Assembly: GCA_029948255.1 (NCBI GenBank)
Contig: JALIZF010001774.1
Span: 1 to 64,000, forward strand
DNA from: Telmatactis stephensoni
Taxonomy: Eukaryota; Cnidaria; Anthozoa; Actiniaria; Isophelliidae
DNA length: 64,000 nucleotides
Direction of reading: 5' to 3'
Position 1 is the first letter of the stretch; every line of letters starts with the position of its first letter. Positions 31,502 to 44,729 of the stretch are shown here, piece by piece. Under the pieces are notes generated by a model. It did not search any database and was not told the origin of the DNA. It was given only the letters and a program-made list of their open reading frames with translations. Position numbers and translations under genes: made by a program.

Positions 31502-34500
31502 ATGGAAGAAAACGTAGTTTCTACAGAAGATTTGAAGGTAATGCCTTACATTTTATCATTCGTGAATTATTCCATGCACTCATCTTAACGAATAGAGGGT
31601 TTTGAGAACATCGATGTTGTAGTTTTATCAAAAGTTCCTCATTTTTGTTTCAAATGTCGACATAACGTTTGAGAAATAGACCGAAGTTTTCCCTTTCCGT
31701 GCATGTTCTCTTCGGAATAAGATTTCTTTTTCAAGGTAAACATTAATTGAAGTATTTCAAACAAATAATTTCATTTCCCAAGGGTATTGAGATTGGAAAA
31801 TATTTAGCAAGCTATAAAAATGGGTCTATCCAAGCTACGGTGTTACCTTTGGAATTCTCTTCCATTACAATACGAGAGAGGCAAAAGAAACTAAAAGTTA
31901 GATGTTATTTAACTTACTTTATATTTTCAGATTGCAGAAGACAGATACGTCAAAGAAGTATCCCATGGTATTGTTACCCCAAATACTCAATTTCACTATG
32001 CATACTGCCTGATATACAGTACAAGTAAAACAAATATCACCAAAGGTTTACATCTCTTACAAGGTATATTACATATTCATGAATTCAGTGGAAATAAGTG
32101 TTTATTATCGAAACTTCTATTGTAGAACCCTTCAACAATGATGGCTGTGGGATGTCAAATTGGTGGTGTTGTCTTGTATTGACTGTACAGAGGTCAAGTG
32201 GACCATTTGTACTGTGTACATTTTACTTTTTTAATATATTTATGTGCATGTGTTTTTTTATTACAGAATTATGTCACAGTGGAACAGATCAAAGAGATTA
32301 CTTATATTATCTTGCTGAAGGAAACTACAGGCTGAATGTAAGTTGCAAACATATATAAAGCAGGAGACTGAGACTTCATATGCACCCTTTTAATAACTTT
32401 TGGTAGCCAAATTTGCCATGTTGCACTTAGGGGAGGAGGGGAAGGAGTTTCCTCCTCCCCTCCCCCTGAGGGTGTTATAGACTATATCACTATTATGCCT
32501 CAGCAATGTATTCTGGGACTGTTATCTCAGTTAAAAAACACCAAACAAAAGATGTTGTGGTTTGTAGTTCTTTTGTTCAGTACTATTTTACTGAGATAAC
32601 AGTCCAAGAATGCATTCTTGCGGCAGTCTATTAATGATATATTGTGCCCCACACTGGAGGTATTTTGGAACTTGATTTGAATACTGCCAGTGAGCACTGA
32701 ATCTGACTTTCAAGGCAAATATTCAAAATAACTTAAGAGCTGAGTGCAAGTGGATGGTGGTCTTAAAATAGCCCAAATGCAGGGCAACCACCATAATACC
32801 GAGACACTTCCTGGTTATGATCTTTTAATTTATTAAATTGAGAATACTGTATAGTTCCCAGTTAACCTGATGTTTAGATGGTTAGCATGTTTATCGGGAT
32901 AGAGTGTAACAAGTGACCACTGATCCTCAGAACATCAGGCTAAGTTCACAGGAGGAGGGTATAGTTGGGTATATCACTGACATTGAGATGCCAAGCATGC
33001 CTCATAGTATACCAGGGAAAATAAATATGTTAAGAGTTATATAGTGCTGGGTTCTCTGTGTAAAGCAGAGTGAGTTTGGGGCCATATTTGAAAACTTGTC
33101 CCATTCATAACAAGTGACCTACAAGTTGAAATATAAAGAGGCATAGCAAAATGTACATAATTGCATGTTGAGACATGGGAGTGTGCATGTGACAGTTTTA
33201 GAGTAAACCTTTGTTTTGTCAGTACTTGATTGGATTTGTCACTTTGGAAAGATGTTACAGTAGTATCTGTTTAATGTTAGTATAAAAATGTCTTAAGGTG
33301 ACTGACTACGTTGGCAAAAAGTAATTAAATATCGTTTAAACCATAATTTTCTAGACCGAAATTTAATGGTGATCCCAAAAACGAAAAGAAAAAAGGGGGG
33401 TTCCGCACTCGTTTTCGAGATAATCAGCATTGTATGAATGCCTATCTCCGAATTTTTGATGAGAAAATCACTCAACTGATAGTGAATAGAAAAGAAATTA
33501 AGAATTAGGGAAATAACATTTCTACAAAGGCCACAATTGCGTAAATATTAGCTAATGGAGTATTCTGCAAAATGGCATAAATACTTTTGATGTGAGAACA
33601 GCAAAATACCTTCATTCCTTGGCTTTTGTGCCGCGAGTACCAACCACAATTGTTCTCATGTCGAGCAAAATTTTATACGAAAATCAATTTTTTCATATGC
33701 TAGAATGATTAACTTTTTTTGCAAAATTGATATGATTGAGATTTTTAGGTGTTTTTTTAAATAAATGAAAAAAAAGTATAGGGTCCCGTGCAAAAATGAA
33801 GGGTTTTGTGCCTTTGAAGTTGTTAAAAAGGGCTAAAAAATGCTAACCGGAAGTGCTGCCATTTTAAAAATTACGCGTAGCGCGAGCTTGATTCAAATTT
33901 GTGTTGATGAAAACAAGCGAGCACTCACTGTTTTTTCCAAAAAGAAAATTTTTTACTTCATTCTCTAATGATTTTGAGTATTTAAATCCACAAGAATAAA
34001 TTTGGAGCTGATTTTTGTACAAAAACTTAAGTTTTTCTATGATTTTTGCTGTTCGCTGAAATCTCCGCGTGCTATGACATTGCTTATGACGTAATGCGCG
34101 AAATCATGCGCAGTGCCAACGTAGTCAGTCACCTTAAGATTAAAAAAAAATCTCAGAAAATAGTAGAGTCTTGATGGAGAATTTTAACACTCAGTACAAA
34201 AGTATACACCCCTTAGTTGTTGGGTCAGCCTAGGCTATTGTATAATATTTGCATAAATCTAATCAACTGCTGTATCCCAAATTGATTCAAACCCTCCAAT
34301 GTATTGAATTTATGTATTCTTGGGTTGCATGTGACGTCATCAAAAAGCTAAAATCTAAACTATTCATCACATGAAACTGTTTCCTAGATATGTTATTTAT
34401 ATCATTAAGAAAAGTCCTCATACAAATAACAGAGTTCTTTCGATGAATGGTTTTTGATTTATTGAGAGTCAATTTCTGTCATGCAATACTTTCACATATA

Positions 34501-37279
34501 TCATAAAGATGCAGAAATACACTCAGGCAAAAATTAATAATAAATAATGATTTAAATCGTAGAACTTTAACTTTAATTGTAAGCAATAAATAAGTTTGCT
34601 TTAGTGAATATTTGCATAGAAAACATGAATTATAGCGATATTAACATGATCTTGGTCCTTTTAAATGTTGGTGTACAAAGGTTGTGCACCAAGATGGTGG
34701 ACCCATACATTTCACACCAAACAATGAAGATATTTGATCCCTGGTATCTTGTTATCAATTGAAAATATTCTTATGACTAAAAATTTTGTTGAGATACAAA
34801 CCTTCAACTGCTTTTTTCATGCAAGCCCAAAAATTTTTATGATGATGTCAGCGCAACCCAAGAATTTGGTACTGCAAATGGAATTTCATTGTGGAAACTA
34901 TGTGTCTCATATATTTTTTTCAATTATCAGGAGTATGACACAGCTCTCAAATATGTAAACAGAATCCTACAAATTGAGCCAAGCAATAGACAAGCTATAG
35001 CTTTAGATGGAAAGATTAGGCATAAAATGCAAAAAGGTAAATGATCTTGATTATATTACTGTATGATTTCAACAGGTTAAGATATACATAGAGAATACTT
35101 CATGGAAAGTGCGTGCGTACGGTTTTTATTCACGAGTTGTGAAGTATCATAAAACGAACGAGCGAGGAACGAGCGAGTGAGTTTTATGATACAAAACAAC
35201 GAGTGAATAAAAACGGTACAAAGCACTTTCCATGGTGTTTTCTGTTTATCATATACCAATCGAGATTTCTATAAATTTTTGTCGTTTTGCTGTGAATATG
35301 GATATTGCTTTTCCACGGTCAAGATTTTGATTTTAAAAGCACAAAAATCTCTAGAAAACAAAGTTTAAATAACAAACAGACGTCAAACCAAAACAAAACT
35401 AATATGTATTTGTATCTAAATTGAATTACAGTATAAAATTATAATTCTTTTCAGTGTAACTTGGACTTTTTGCTCACTGACAGGTGTTTGTTTACAAAAC
35501 GAGCAAAGACAATGCGAAGAATTTGAATTCATTCAAAGACAAACTTACGGTCAAATTCACGCCCGTTAAACATACCTGGCATTTCAAATGTCCCTCAAAA
35601 CTTGAAATAAATTATCTTGAACTGGATTTATCAGTGTTTTTCTCCAAGCTTTTGTTGAAAGAGCTCATTTGGACTAAATTTCCATTCAGCGACTCTGAAA
35701 CTGCCGGCCGTGAATCCTCCTTCGCTCTTGCCGCAGCACATCGTGGTTTTGACAATCTTTTTCCCCATAGAGCTCTTATTTTGCATGACATCGATGACTT
35801 TAATTTGTGATGAATGAGCTTATCTGCTTGAAGTCTTACTGAATAAAGATTAATTGAACAGCCAAGACTGAAAATCCTTCGATAAAAAGTGCTGAGAGAA
35901 GCCAGTTTGAAGAGAGTTTGAAAAATTTTCATCAGAAATGAAGTCGCTTCTGATTGGACGTATCGTTTTTCTCACACGTGAAAAAACAGCCGTACGCGCT
36001 TCTGATTGGACGTATTGTTTTTCTCACACGTGAAAATCGATACGTGCATTCTGATTGGCGGAGATTGGTAAACAACGAAAATTTATTGAATGGCTTTTCT
36101 GTGAGTAAATCTCGATATGTATATAATAAAACTCTTTACTGTACAGTTATTTAGACAAATGAGAAACAAAACATCCTTTCCTGATGTTATATGACATAAT
36201 TTCAGAGCTTCAGAATTAAAAATAATATTCAATTCAAAGCTCAACATTTCTCTAAATTTTAGATTTTAAGCCACTTCTGTTTTATAATTTATAAGTTTGT
36301 TAACTTACACTGTACTGCTGCATCACAAATTCATGCCCCTGATTTTGTTGGCTAATGGAAAGGTTTTTCCTGGAATGTCTTAGTTTTAATGGCCTAATTA
36401 GCTTATTCATTTCAATATGATTTATGCTCAAAATGAGCTCTTTTCAATTTATATGTATGTATAATATAGTGCATTTTCATGTTGTTCCATTACAACAACA
36501 AAGCAGTTTTAAGTTTCTCAAACTTTCTGTTCATTAATTTTAAAAGCAAACCAGGCTCAAAGCTCAATTAGACTTTCTGGAATGTCTGCCAAAGAAAAAC
36601 TCTAAAATACTTGAAAAAAGTGAATGTCTTGTATATTACAGTGGAATTCATATGACTGTATTGCACTGTATTGTCACGGAATGGTTATGGAGGGATTTTT
36701 GAATGTTTTTATCAACATCACAGCACTGACACAGTCATGACGTGGTTTGGTCTGTTTCACACTCAGACAACGAAATGTGCTCTAAGGCAACATGCAAAAA
36801 TGCATCATTCTTTATTGCTCTAAGAGGTATCATGTTTTGATATGGTGGCTTTTGAATGATGTAATGATAGATGAAGGAGGCAACTTTGGCTCCTGATATT
36901 TCTCATGTAAACAGTGGCACAACATAGAAGAAACCCTAAGAATTGGGGTAATTCAGGACCATTAATAAATTTTATTTAAAGCCATTGTTGCAGTTAAAAT
37001 CTTGAGACACCTTAGTACTATGCCCAGTTAGCAGGGTTTTCTGATTTATGGGTACTAAGGCCGATTTGGCACTAATAGTGCCATGCTAGTACCACTGCTT
37101 GATATGGTGATATTATGCATGACCACAATATGTCTAAAGCCTTGGAAATGCATCCCCCTTGATCAACTTTGTATTAATTTGCAGATGGATTAATTGGTCT
37201 TGGTATAGTGGGAACAGCAGTAGTTGTTGGTGGTGCTGCTGCAATTCTTGGTTTAGTAGCAAGCAGGTTTAAAAAGTAA
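31502..37279 (+). CDS. FIS1: Mitochondrial fission 1 protein, FIS1, 5 exons, 146 aa
   Basis: Exons 31502-31537, 31931-32063, 32267-32337, 34931-35036 and 37185-37279 sum to 441 nt with matching phases and GT-AG introns. The protein (human FIS1 is 152 aa) has the acidic N-terminal helix MEENVVSTEDLK, two TPR-like helix pairs with TPNTQFHYAYCLIYS, GTDQRDYLYYLAEGNYRLNEY and ALKYVNRILQIEPSNRQA, and a C-terminal anchor (GLIGLGIVGTAVVVGGAAAI) followed by the basic tail SRFKK. This tail-anchored protein sits in the outer mitochondrial and peroxisomal membranes and acts in recruiting fission machinery. Introns 3 and 4 carry several transposon-derived repeats. An AATAAA at 37658-37663 is a candidate polyadenylation signal. 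Head to head with ABCC4. Confidence 0.96.
32474..32640. repeat. Small inverted-repeat element, FIS1 intron 3
   Basis: The left arm (ATGTATTCTGGGACTGTTATCTCAG...) and the right arm (CTGAGATAACAGTCCAAGAATGCAT) are reverse complements with a few mismatches, separated by about 50 bp. Just upstream, 32431-32470 is a separate G/C hairpin, GGGGAGGAGGGG against CCTCCTCCCCTCCCC. Confidence 0.6.
33297..34133. repeat. TTAA-flanked MITE, 837 bp, FIS1 intron 3
   Basis: TTAA stands at 33293-33296 and again at 34134-34137. The element starts GGTGACTGACTACGTTGGCA and the reverse complement of its end is identical for those 20 bases. There is no coding content inside. A TTAA target points to the piggyBac or Kolobok type of transposase acting in trans. 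Confidence 0.8.
35101..35234. repeat. Hairpin element, FIS1 intron 4
   Basis: CATGGAAAGTGC at the left pairs with GCACTTTCCATG at the right, and the arms continue inward (GTTTTTATTCAC, TATCATAAAAC) with a few mismatches. The centre is a GAACGAGCGAG duplication. Confidence 0.65.
35244..36132. repeat. ~890-bp inverted-repeat element, FIS1 intron 4
   Basis: The left end GTTTATCATATACCAATCGA and the reverse complement of the right end (GTTTTATTATATACATATCGA) match. Inside, near the right end, CTTCTGATTGGACGTAT.GTTTTTCTCACACGTGAAAA occurs twice in tandem (35947 and 36000). The open frame on the plus strand has no recognisable domain. Confidence 0.55.
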
Positions 37280-38999
37280 AGCTGTTTTTTATGGTCTTCT
37301 TTTAATTATGAAATAGAATAATGAGCTTATTCAATGAGTCAATGAGTGCAAAGTTTACATATTAAACAGTATTCTGATAGGCTGGATAGAATACTATTGT
37401 AGCTATAGCTACAGTATAACAATATTATCATGATGAGGAAGTTGTCATATTATTGTCAATATTATCATGGTTTTATTCAAGTTGTCATATTATTGTCAAT
37501 ATTTTCATGGTTTTATTCAAGTTGTCATATTATTGTCAATATTATCATGGTTTTATTCAAGATTATTGTCAGTACCACCACCACCACCACCATCATCATC
37601 ATTATCTTACATGATCTTGAACAACCAAACAAAAACAAAAAAACAAACAATTATAATAATAAAGGTTCCTCAGAAATATTAAATGAGAAAGCCAATAATA
37701 TAGCTATTGTTATCATTGAGGAAATACAACTATCTTGTAACAATCAATATATTGCTAAAAAGCTTGTATTTCAATCCTCTCCCTGATTGAGTACAAACAC
37801 TAAAAGTATACAATAATTTGTACTATTTGTACCAATTAGCAATAATTAAACAACAGAGAACAAAAGTAGGTAGTTGCATGAGTGATTTTACTTAACCTGT
37901 GAAATAATATTTAATAGTTGATTTAAATTGTTAAATAGAAAGAAGAAGGAGAAGAAAGAGAAGAACAACAACAGTAATGAAATCAGTCTGCTAATGTGCA
38001 TTATCCAAAAATCTAGTTCATGGTTGAATAAAATCACTCTTGCATGGGCTAGCATAAAATAGCAGAAATTTAACTTTAATTTATCAGTGCTAAAGACTTT
38101 TATTGTTTGTATTAAAAAATACAGTGTATTGTATGCGTAAACATAAAACAAACAAAGAAAAATGTTTCTCAAACAAAGTTTGACAAATAATATCAGAGGT
38201 AAGAGTAATTTTATTTAAACCATGAAATAGATAATTTACAACAATACACACTTGTAGAGTAGTGAAATCCATTGTTTTATTTGACTTTATACATCTTTAA
38301 ATATTTTTTTCTCTTTCAATGGTTAAGTAAATACCTCAATACTAAGTGGTTTCAACACAAGTAGCCTACTTTAAACTCTAGGAGACTAGTGATATTTTGT
38401 AAAAAAGTTAAGCGATTATATTCTTTCTTGAGTAAAGTATTGCTTGTCTTTGTTGTCACCTGGGAGTAATTTTGGGGCCTTTCAGGCCATATTAATAATA
38501 TCCAAAATGGCATCCTAGCTTGGGGGTGTAATTTAAAAGTATGAGTCCAAATCCTGTGAGTTTGTTAAAGGAGGACTCACTTCTGCCCCCAGGGGAGTAC
38601 CCCACCAGGATTGATTAAGATCACATGCTGCTGCATATGAAAACAATACTTGAGCTGATATTAGATTTCCCATGGGTTAGCTAGTGATAAATGGCACTGT
38701 GGTTGCGATTAAGGTTGATGGAAAAATAGATTCCCTGAATATGACAGGGGGTGTGGGGGCTCCATTAATTGTAGAAAGATCTGGTATGCTTGTGGATTGA
38801 GTAATATGTGGATAGGGATAAATTATAGTGGTTTCTCAGGGCCCAGCTCATTTTGCACAATTAAAACTAGACTGGTAAGATATAGAACTGCAAGTTTGGC
38901 ATGGGGAGCCTTCAATGATGAAAGGAAAAATGCCCCTGGCCAAAAAATAATTTAAGAACCTATTGTCTTGTCAAGTCTGAATGCTCTTTAGAAAACTAT
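37280..38999. other. FIS1 3' flank, no gene
   Basis: Apart from the 40-bp tandem and short ACC/ATC microsatellites at 37573-37605, I see nothing that looks coding or structured. Confidence 0.45.
37441..37560 (+). repeat. Three exact-length 40-bp tandem units
   Basis: Units at 37441-37480, 37481-37520 and 37521-37560 begin GTTGTCATATTATTGTCAAT and differ at one base (unit 2 has ATTTTC for ATTATC). They lie in the 3' flank or 3' UTR of FIS1. Confidence 0.9.
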
Positions 39000-39003
39000 T
39001 TAA

Positions 39004-40738
39004 GGAGGCTTCCTACAATTTTTCTAGTGCTCGACCGGTCAACTTGAAACGGCTGTAGTTCTTACATGAAAGCACCCACAGTTATGACCTTTCGTCCACT
39101 TACTACATAAAGACTGAAATTTTTATTGGTGTGTGTTTTGTTTACATCAGGGTTACCATAGCGACGAAACGATGACGTCACCGTTTTAGATTCCAAGCCA
39201 TCTTACTCGTTTTTCGACCTAAACTTTTAAAATGACACACAAGACGTTAATATTTAAGACTTTGCCTAGCAGCATACGAATTTTGGAGAAATTCGTATAG
39301 ACAGATTTTGAATTATTCGAGGCGCAATTTTTTCACCCCAAAAATCACATTTTCTAGTCTTCGATTCCATAATTTTAAAAGCAAAGCAGCATGACAACTC
39401 TTCGACTGTCCAAATGTTGCTCAAATATCAGACTACTTCTCTACGAAGTTGCACGTGAGAAAGTGCTTTGGATCTCCGTCAGCATACGTCCATTTAGACA
39501 TGAAATTGGGCGAAATTTTATCAAAATTTATACACAAAGCGTTTAGTGCTCCTAAAGAAAAATTTCTCGGTCAACTGTTTTCTCCCTTTGGTGAGTAAAA
39601 CTTTAATATATTTGCAATAAACTGTCCAAGCGCTGATTCAATTGAAGCTTTCTAAGCTACTGAAATAAAATTTCAAAGTAGAGTATATTCGGTGTAACTT
39701 TGCGCAGCAAGATTCTAGGCTCAAGTTGTTGTTTTCATTCTCACATTCCTGCATGCAGGCATGCTTCAGTATGCTAATTCAAGGCAATGGTCACCATGGC
39801 GTGACGCGCTACTTCACTAGAGTTGTCATGCTGCTTTGCTTTTAAAATTATGGAATCGAAGACTAGAAATTGTGATTTTTGAAGAAATATTCTATACGCA
39901 GAGCACGCGTACGGAAACGCAGTAGTGAAGTAGCGCGTCACGCCATAGTGACCATTGTCTCGAGTTAGCATACTGAAGCATGCCTGCATGCAGGAATGTG
40001 AGAATGAAAACAACAACTTGAACCTAGAATCTTGCTGCGCTAAGTTACATCGAATATACTCTACTTTGAAATTTTATTTCAGTACCTTAGAAAGCTTCAA
40101 TTGAATCGGCGCTTGGACAGTTTATTGCAAATGTATTAAAGTTCTACTCACCAAAGGGAGAAAACAGTTGACCGAGAAATTTTTCTTTAGGAGCACTAAA
40201 CGCTTTGTGTATAAATTTTGATAAAATTTCGCCCAATTTCATGTCTAAATGGACGTATGCTGACGGAGATCCAAAGCACTTTCTCACGTGCAACTTCGTA
40301 GAGAAGTAGTCTGATATTTGAGCAACATTTGGACAGTCGAAGAGTTGTCATGCTGCTTTGCTTTTAAAATTATGGAATCGAAGACTAGAAAATGTGATTT
40401 TTGGGGTGAAAAAATTGCGCCTCGAATAATTCAAAATCTGTCTATACGAATTTCTCCAAAATTCGTATGCTGCTAGGCAAAGTCTTAAATATTAACGTCT
40501 TGTGTGTCATTTTAAAAGTTTAGGTCGAAAAACGCGTAAAATTGCTTGGAATCTAAAACGGTGACGTCATCGTTTCGTCGCTATGGTAACCCTGATGTAA
40601 ACAAAACACACACCAATAAAAATTTCAGTCTTTATGTAGTAAGTGAACGAAAGGTCATAACTGTGGGTACTTTCATGTAAGAACTACAGCCGTTTCAAGT
40701 TGACCGGTCGAGCACTAGAAAAATTGTAGGAAGCCTCC
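39004..40738. repeat. 1.7-kb TTAA-flanked giant foldback element
   Basis: TTAA lies at 39000-39003 and 40739-40742. The two arms (about 39004-39821 and 39922-40738) are near-perfect reverse complements over about 815 bp, starting GGAGGCTTCCTACAATTTTT. The ~100-bp centre carries a third, partial copy of an arm segment (GTTGTCATGCTGCTTTGC...). No protein-like frame. A non-autonomous TTAA element is likely. Confidence 0.9.
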
Positions 40739-40925
40739 TTAACTGAAGTCAAAACTGATTTTGAACATTAAATGTTTCTCAAAAAAGAAATCTTGAACTG
40801 GAAATTAAGAAATGAATTTTTTTTTTAAATACTTTTTTAAATACATTTTCCCCCTCTTTCCCATGTGCCTAGAGCATATTTGTATATGTGCAATATAGAT
40901 GCATTATATTATTATTATTATTTAA

Positions 40926-41120
40926 GGGACTGGTCATTATTTACAGGGAGGGGGGGGGGGGCTGTTGGAAATGAGAAATGTGATGCTCAATTTTTGATGA
41001 CCCCACCCCCCTTTCCACATACATTCTCTTATAACAATAATGCAGTGTGTGTGTGAAAAAAAATGACCCCCCATATTTCCACCAGCCTCCCCTCCCTGTA
41101 AATAATGACCGGTCCCGGCC
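40926..41120. repeat. MITE with GGTCATTATTTACAGGGAGG ends
   Basis: The left end GGGACTGGTCATTATTTACA and the right end TGTAAATAATGACCGGTCCC are inverted copies. The flanks TTATTTAAG and TTATTAAG could be a slightly decayed target duplication. G-rich and C-rich runs fill the inner ends. Confidence 0.6.
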
Positions 41121-42331
41121 TTATTAAGATAGTTCTTGCTGCAGGCCCACATGAAACTGATTCAAAGTGCGCGCCAAGACAGCAAATAAAAACTTCTGTC
41201 TGTCTGTCTGTCTGTCTGCTCGTACCGGAAGTCTTTTAAGGAGGGCGTGGCTGGACGATTTTAAGAGAGACAAGCGATAACAAGACAATGTATATGAATT
41301 GAGCAGTGGACAAGCTTTTGTTGGGCAAATTTCTTCCACAAGATAACAAGAGATGGGCTCTTTTGATATCCTAGAGGAGACCAGGAAATGCTAAAACTCT
41401 AAATTTTACCCCTAAGAGATACGACGAGCTGATCCTTTTATGATTAGCCACTTTCATACCGTGAAGACTGGGTACGAATCCCTCAAATTTTGACGATGGT
41501 AACGCAAAACTCATATAGTCATGCAGAAAGAGCACATCAAGCTATGATAAAATCTCGAAGTTTGGTGTTAATTGGTTTAATACTGAATGACTAACAGCCA
41601 TGCAAAAATGCTAGAATTTACAAAGAAATGAATGGTTGTAGGGTGAAGAGTTCTGGGATTTAGAGTCGTTCAAGCGTGGCCGCGTGCAAGGAGACAGATG
41701 GGTAGCTTGTACGTCAGTTTAAACATATTGGGAAGGATGTAAAGGATTTTATACGCTTTTCTTGGTTCCTTAAGGTACGTAAACGACTAAAAGTGCACTA
41801 AGTAAGCTTTTTGTACGATGTTCATGCCATTCTGAATTCTTGAAGCCCAAAATTCATGTACTTTTGTTCGAGGCTTTCGAGGAACAAAATGGCGCGTTTT
41901 TACAAGTCAAAGATGTTCGTAAATACGCTGTTATTTGAAAATTTGCAGGTGTCTGGTTTATTGTCTTCATTTTATCAGCGAGGTGGATGTTAAAACTTTT
42001 TCACTCCAATATAAACTTGAGCTTATGACATTAACAAAGAAACTGCTGCTGCTTCAAAACACTTGCTCTTTCCAGTGAGGCTTGTTGAATTCTCTGTTAG
42101 CTAAGCAAACAGCGGAATTCGGTTTATAAATGCTTTTTCGAAGGGTTTTCGTTTTTTTCGCTGAACAACTCGGGTGGATTCGCCTAGTACAAGTACCAAA
42201 CAATCAATTTTTGCTGCTTTTTGAAATGAATAAAATCTTACAATTTTTCTTATGAAGGTGTTTCCTTACTATCTTTGAACTGTTTCTGTCATGTTTTTGG
42301 CCATTTCTTCCTTTTTTTCTCAGTAAGAAAC
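41121..42331. other. No gene recognised
   Basis: A CTGT microsatellite sits at 41193-41218. The rest shows no coding or structural signal that I can support. Confidence 0.45.
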
Positions 42332-43195
42332 CACAGGCGGACCATCCTCTCAGTTTGTGGTTTGGGCTTCCTGTGTCACGGTTGGTTTCAAACAAGCTGA
42401 AATGTAGTGCTTTTCGCTGGCGATATTACTTGATTGCTCTACATCTTGAAATTCAAAATATTGTGTCAAAGTAAACTTCAATCCTTATATTTATCAGATA
42501 TGAATTTTGTTTTGTCGTCCGATGAGTTTTAAGAGAGTTATTAGAGGGAGAGGTACGTTCACTAGTGCAGAAGAAAAATCGCAAGGCAGGCAGCTTCGGC
42601 CGAGCGAAACGTCACTCGTGTCTACATTCCCCACGAAATCTCCCCGAAAAAAAAATCCCTCGCCATTTAGACCCGGCAGTATTCAAGAATGATAACCCAC
42701 AAATACCCTGATCGAGTCTCGTTGGATTCCGTTGGGTAAAAGTGCACAAAACTCGGTCCCAAACTTCGTTGATCGCCATTCATACTATGATCTGAACACT
42801 CTGCTGTCCTCTCGGCATCCCAAGAATGCAAATTGTCACGAAATCTCAACTGTATTGTATCGTTTTCCCATAATATAACAGGCTTTTTAGATCATTCACA
42901 GTAATATTCATTTTTGAAAGTTTTTGAAGTTTTTTATTGTAAACAACATTTATATAACTCTGTAAATCTAATATGTTATATAATTTATCTAAGATAAATA
43001 GAGATTTCGTGACAATTTGCATTCTTGGGATTCTTGAATACTGCCGGGTCTAAATGGCAAGGGATTTTTTTTCCGGGGAGATTTTGACACAATATTTTGA
43101 ATTTCAAGATGTAGAGCAATCAAGTAATATCGCCAGCGAAAAGCACCGTGACACAGGAAGCCCAAACCACAAACTGAGAGGATGGTCCACCTGTG
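42332..43195. repeat. Inverted duplication with three block-like gaps
   Basis: The right copy (43001-43195) matches the left in inverted orientation as four blocks: 42332-42381, 42408-42470, 42636-42690 and 42819-42846. The right copy lacks the three intervening left segments of 26, 165 and 128 bp. Junctions do not fit GT-AG, so this is not simply a spliced copy. The loop between the copies is about 155 bp. Confidence 0.8.
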
Positions 43196-44729
43196 AAGAA
43201 ATCAAAGGTAGCCTATTGCTAACTCTATTGCTTTTTTCAATGAATAACATGCATACTTTGATGTGGAGTGGTACATTACTCACTGTAGCATGCAGGACGG
43301 CCAAAACCTGAATTTATTGCTTGAAGACGTATGATAAACTGATAAATACTAGATGCTTTTTGGAGCGAAATTGGTTTCCGGCTGTATTGTGTGATGTTGC
43401 ATCAGACTCGTTGTACGTTGCATTACGGTCAAAGGTGCCGCATTGTCTACCGTATTTGACACTATAGATCAAACGAATGATAAATACAATTCCATTACAT
43501 ACAATGTATATAAATCTCTCATTTTTTTCAGTATTGCACATGAATGGTAAAATGGTTTTCAATTTTAAACCTGTGAAACAATTACTATTTACTATTTACT
43601 GAGTACACAACTAGAAAAGAAAAATATTGAAATTAGAGTTCACTCCTGTATAAAATCCCAAGAATGGCGGTCACTTTATCAGTTTTCTTGCCATGTTTAT
43701 GTTAATGATATGATACATAGTTTGCATCTGTAGTACAATATTTTTGTATATCAAAAAGCAATCTGTCTTGATCCAAAACCATGTGGTTGGCAACGATCGA
43801 CCATGAATTCATGAGACCGATGATTGGTTGCGAAGTTTTTCTATTGTTACTTATGAGCTTGATGATTGGTTCCGAAGTTTTCTATTGTTACTTATGGACA
43901 GCGCTACAACATAGTGGCTTTGCCTATATATATAGGCAATAGCCACAAAAATGGGCGCATAATATGCGCATGTGGCTAGAGCCATTATATAGCTGTCCGT
44001 GAATTAAGGATATTAGTTGAGTATTAGGGCAATTCCACATGTCAAAAGTCAAAAACCAAAAGTCAAAAACCTCGATTTTTTAAAAATGATTTACTTAGAT
44101 AACCATTATGCTAGATCTCTTAACTAATAATCAAACTTAAAAATAATACTAAAAGATTTGGATTTTGGGGTCAGGGGGGGTCTGGGGATGGTTGATGTTT
44201 CTTGTTTTTCCAAATTATGAAATAATGGATAAGTATGATAATTTCAAATTGAAATTACATATAGGTAGAAAGCAACAAAAGAAAAGACCAACATACATTT
44301 AGTTTATCACTATTATGAAGTTTTGGAACATACAGCTTTTGTCTGATACTATTGTTATATTTGCGTGCTTTTTTTATGTAAATGTGTTACAGACATTACA
44401 TATCGAAACAATGAAAAACATAGTTTAATCTACTTTGTAAGCCCAGTAAAAAATGTTTTTCTGTAGTATTTCATATCCTCTGTTAACTAGTTATGGGTCA
44501 TATTATATTAAGAAACTTTACAAATTGTCTCATTTTAATGATAAATTTAGTGTTAACGGGACATTGCATCCAGTGTATGTAATGTCCATAACAAAAGTTT
44601 TGATGTGTTTCAAAGTTTAAAAAGTCTGCCCATTTAGGAAAATATGAACTCTACACAATCAATAATATTACTGATTATCTGTGTTACAGCTGAACGTAAT
44701 ATGTATTCTGGAAATATTCTCAAATATGA
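43196..44729. other. Non-coding, with short palindromes
   Basis: A tandem pair GATGATTGGTT.CGAAGTTTT..TATTGTTACTTATG lies at about 43819-43899. A perfect 18-bp palindrome TGCCTATATATATAGGCA follows near 43921. No gene seen. Confidence 0.5.

Noticed and set aside
35484..35932. Overlapping frames of about 108 codons on both strands
   Set aside because: They lie inside an inverted-repeat element in FIS1 intron 4 and have no recognisable domain.
37441..37560. CRISPR-like regularly spaced units
   Set aside because: Units are directly adjacent with no spacers, in a eukaryotic intergenic region; a plain 40-bp tandem.
39774..40016. 80-codon minus frame in the giant foldback
   Set aside because: It spans the loop and both arms of a palindrome; no protein character.
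42382..42818. Left copy of the inverted duplication as a three-intron gene with the right copy as its retrocopy
   Set aside because: The missing segments do not have GT-AG ends and the blocks have no shared open frame.
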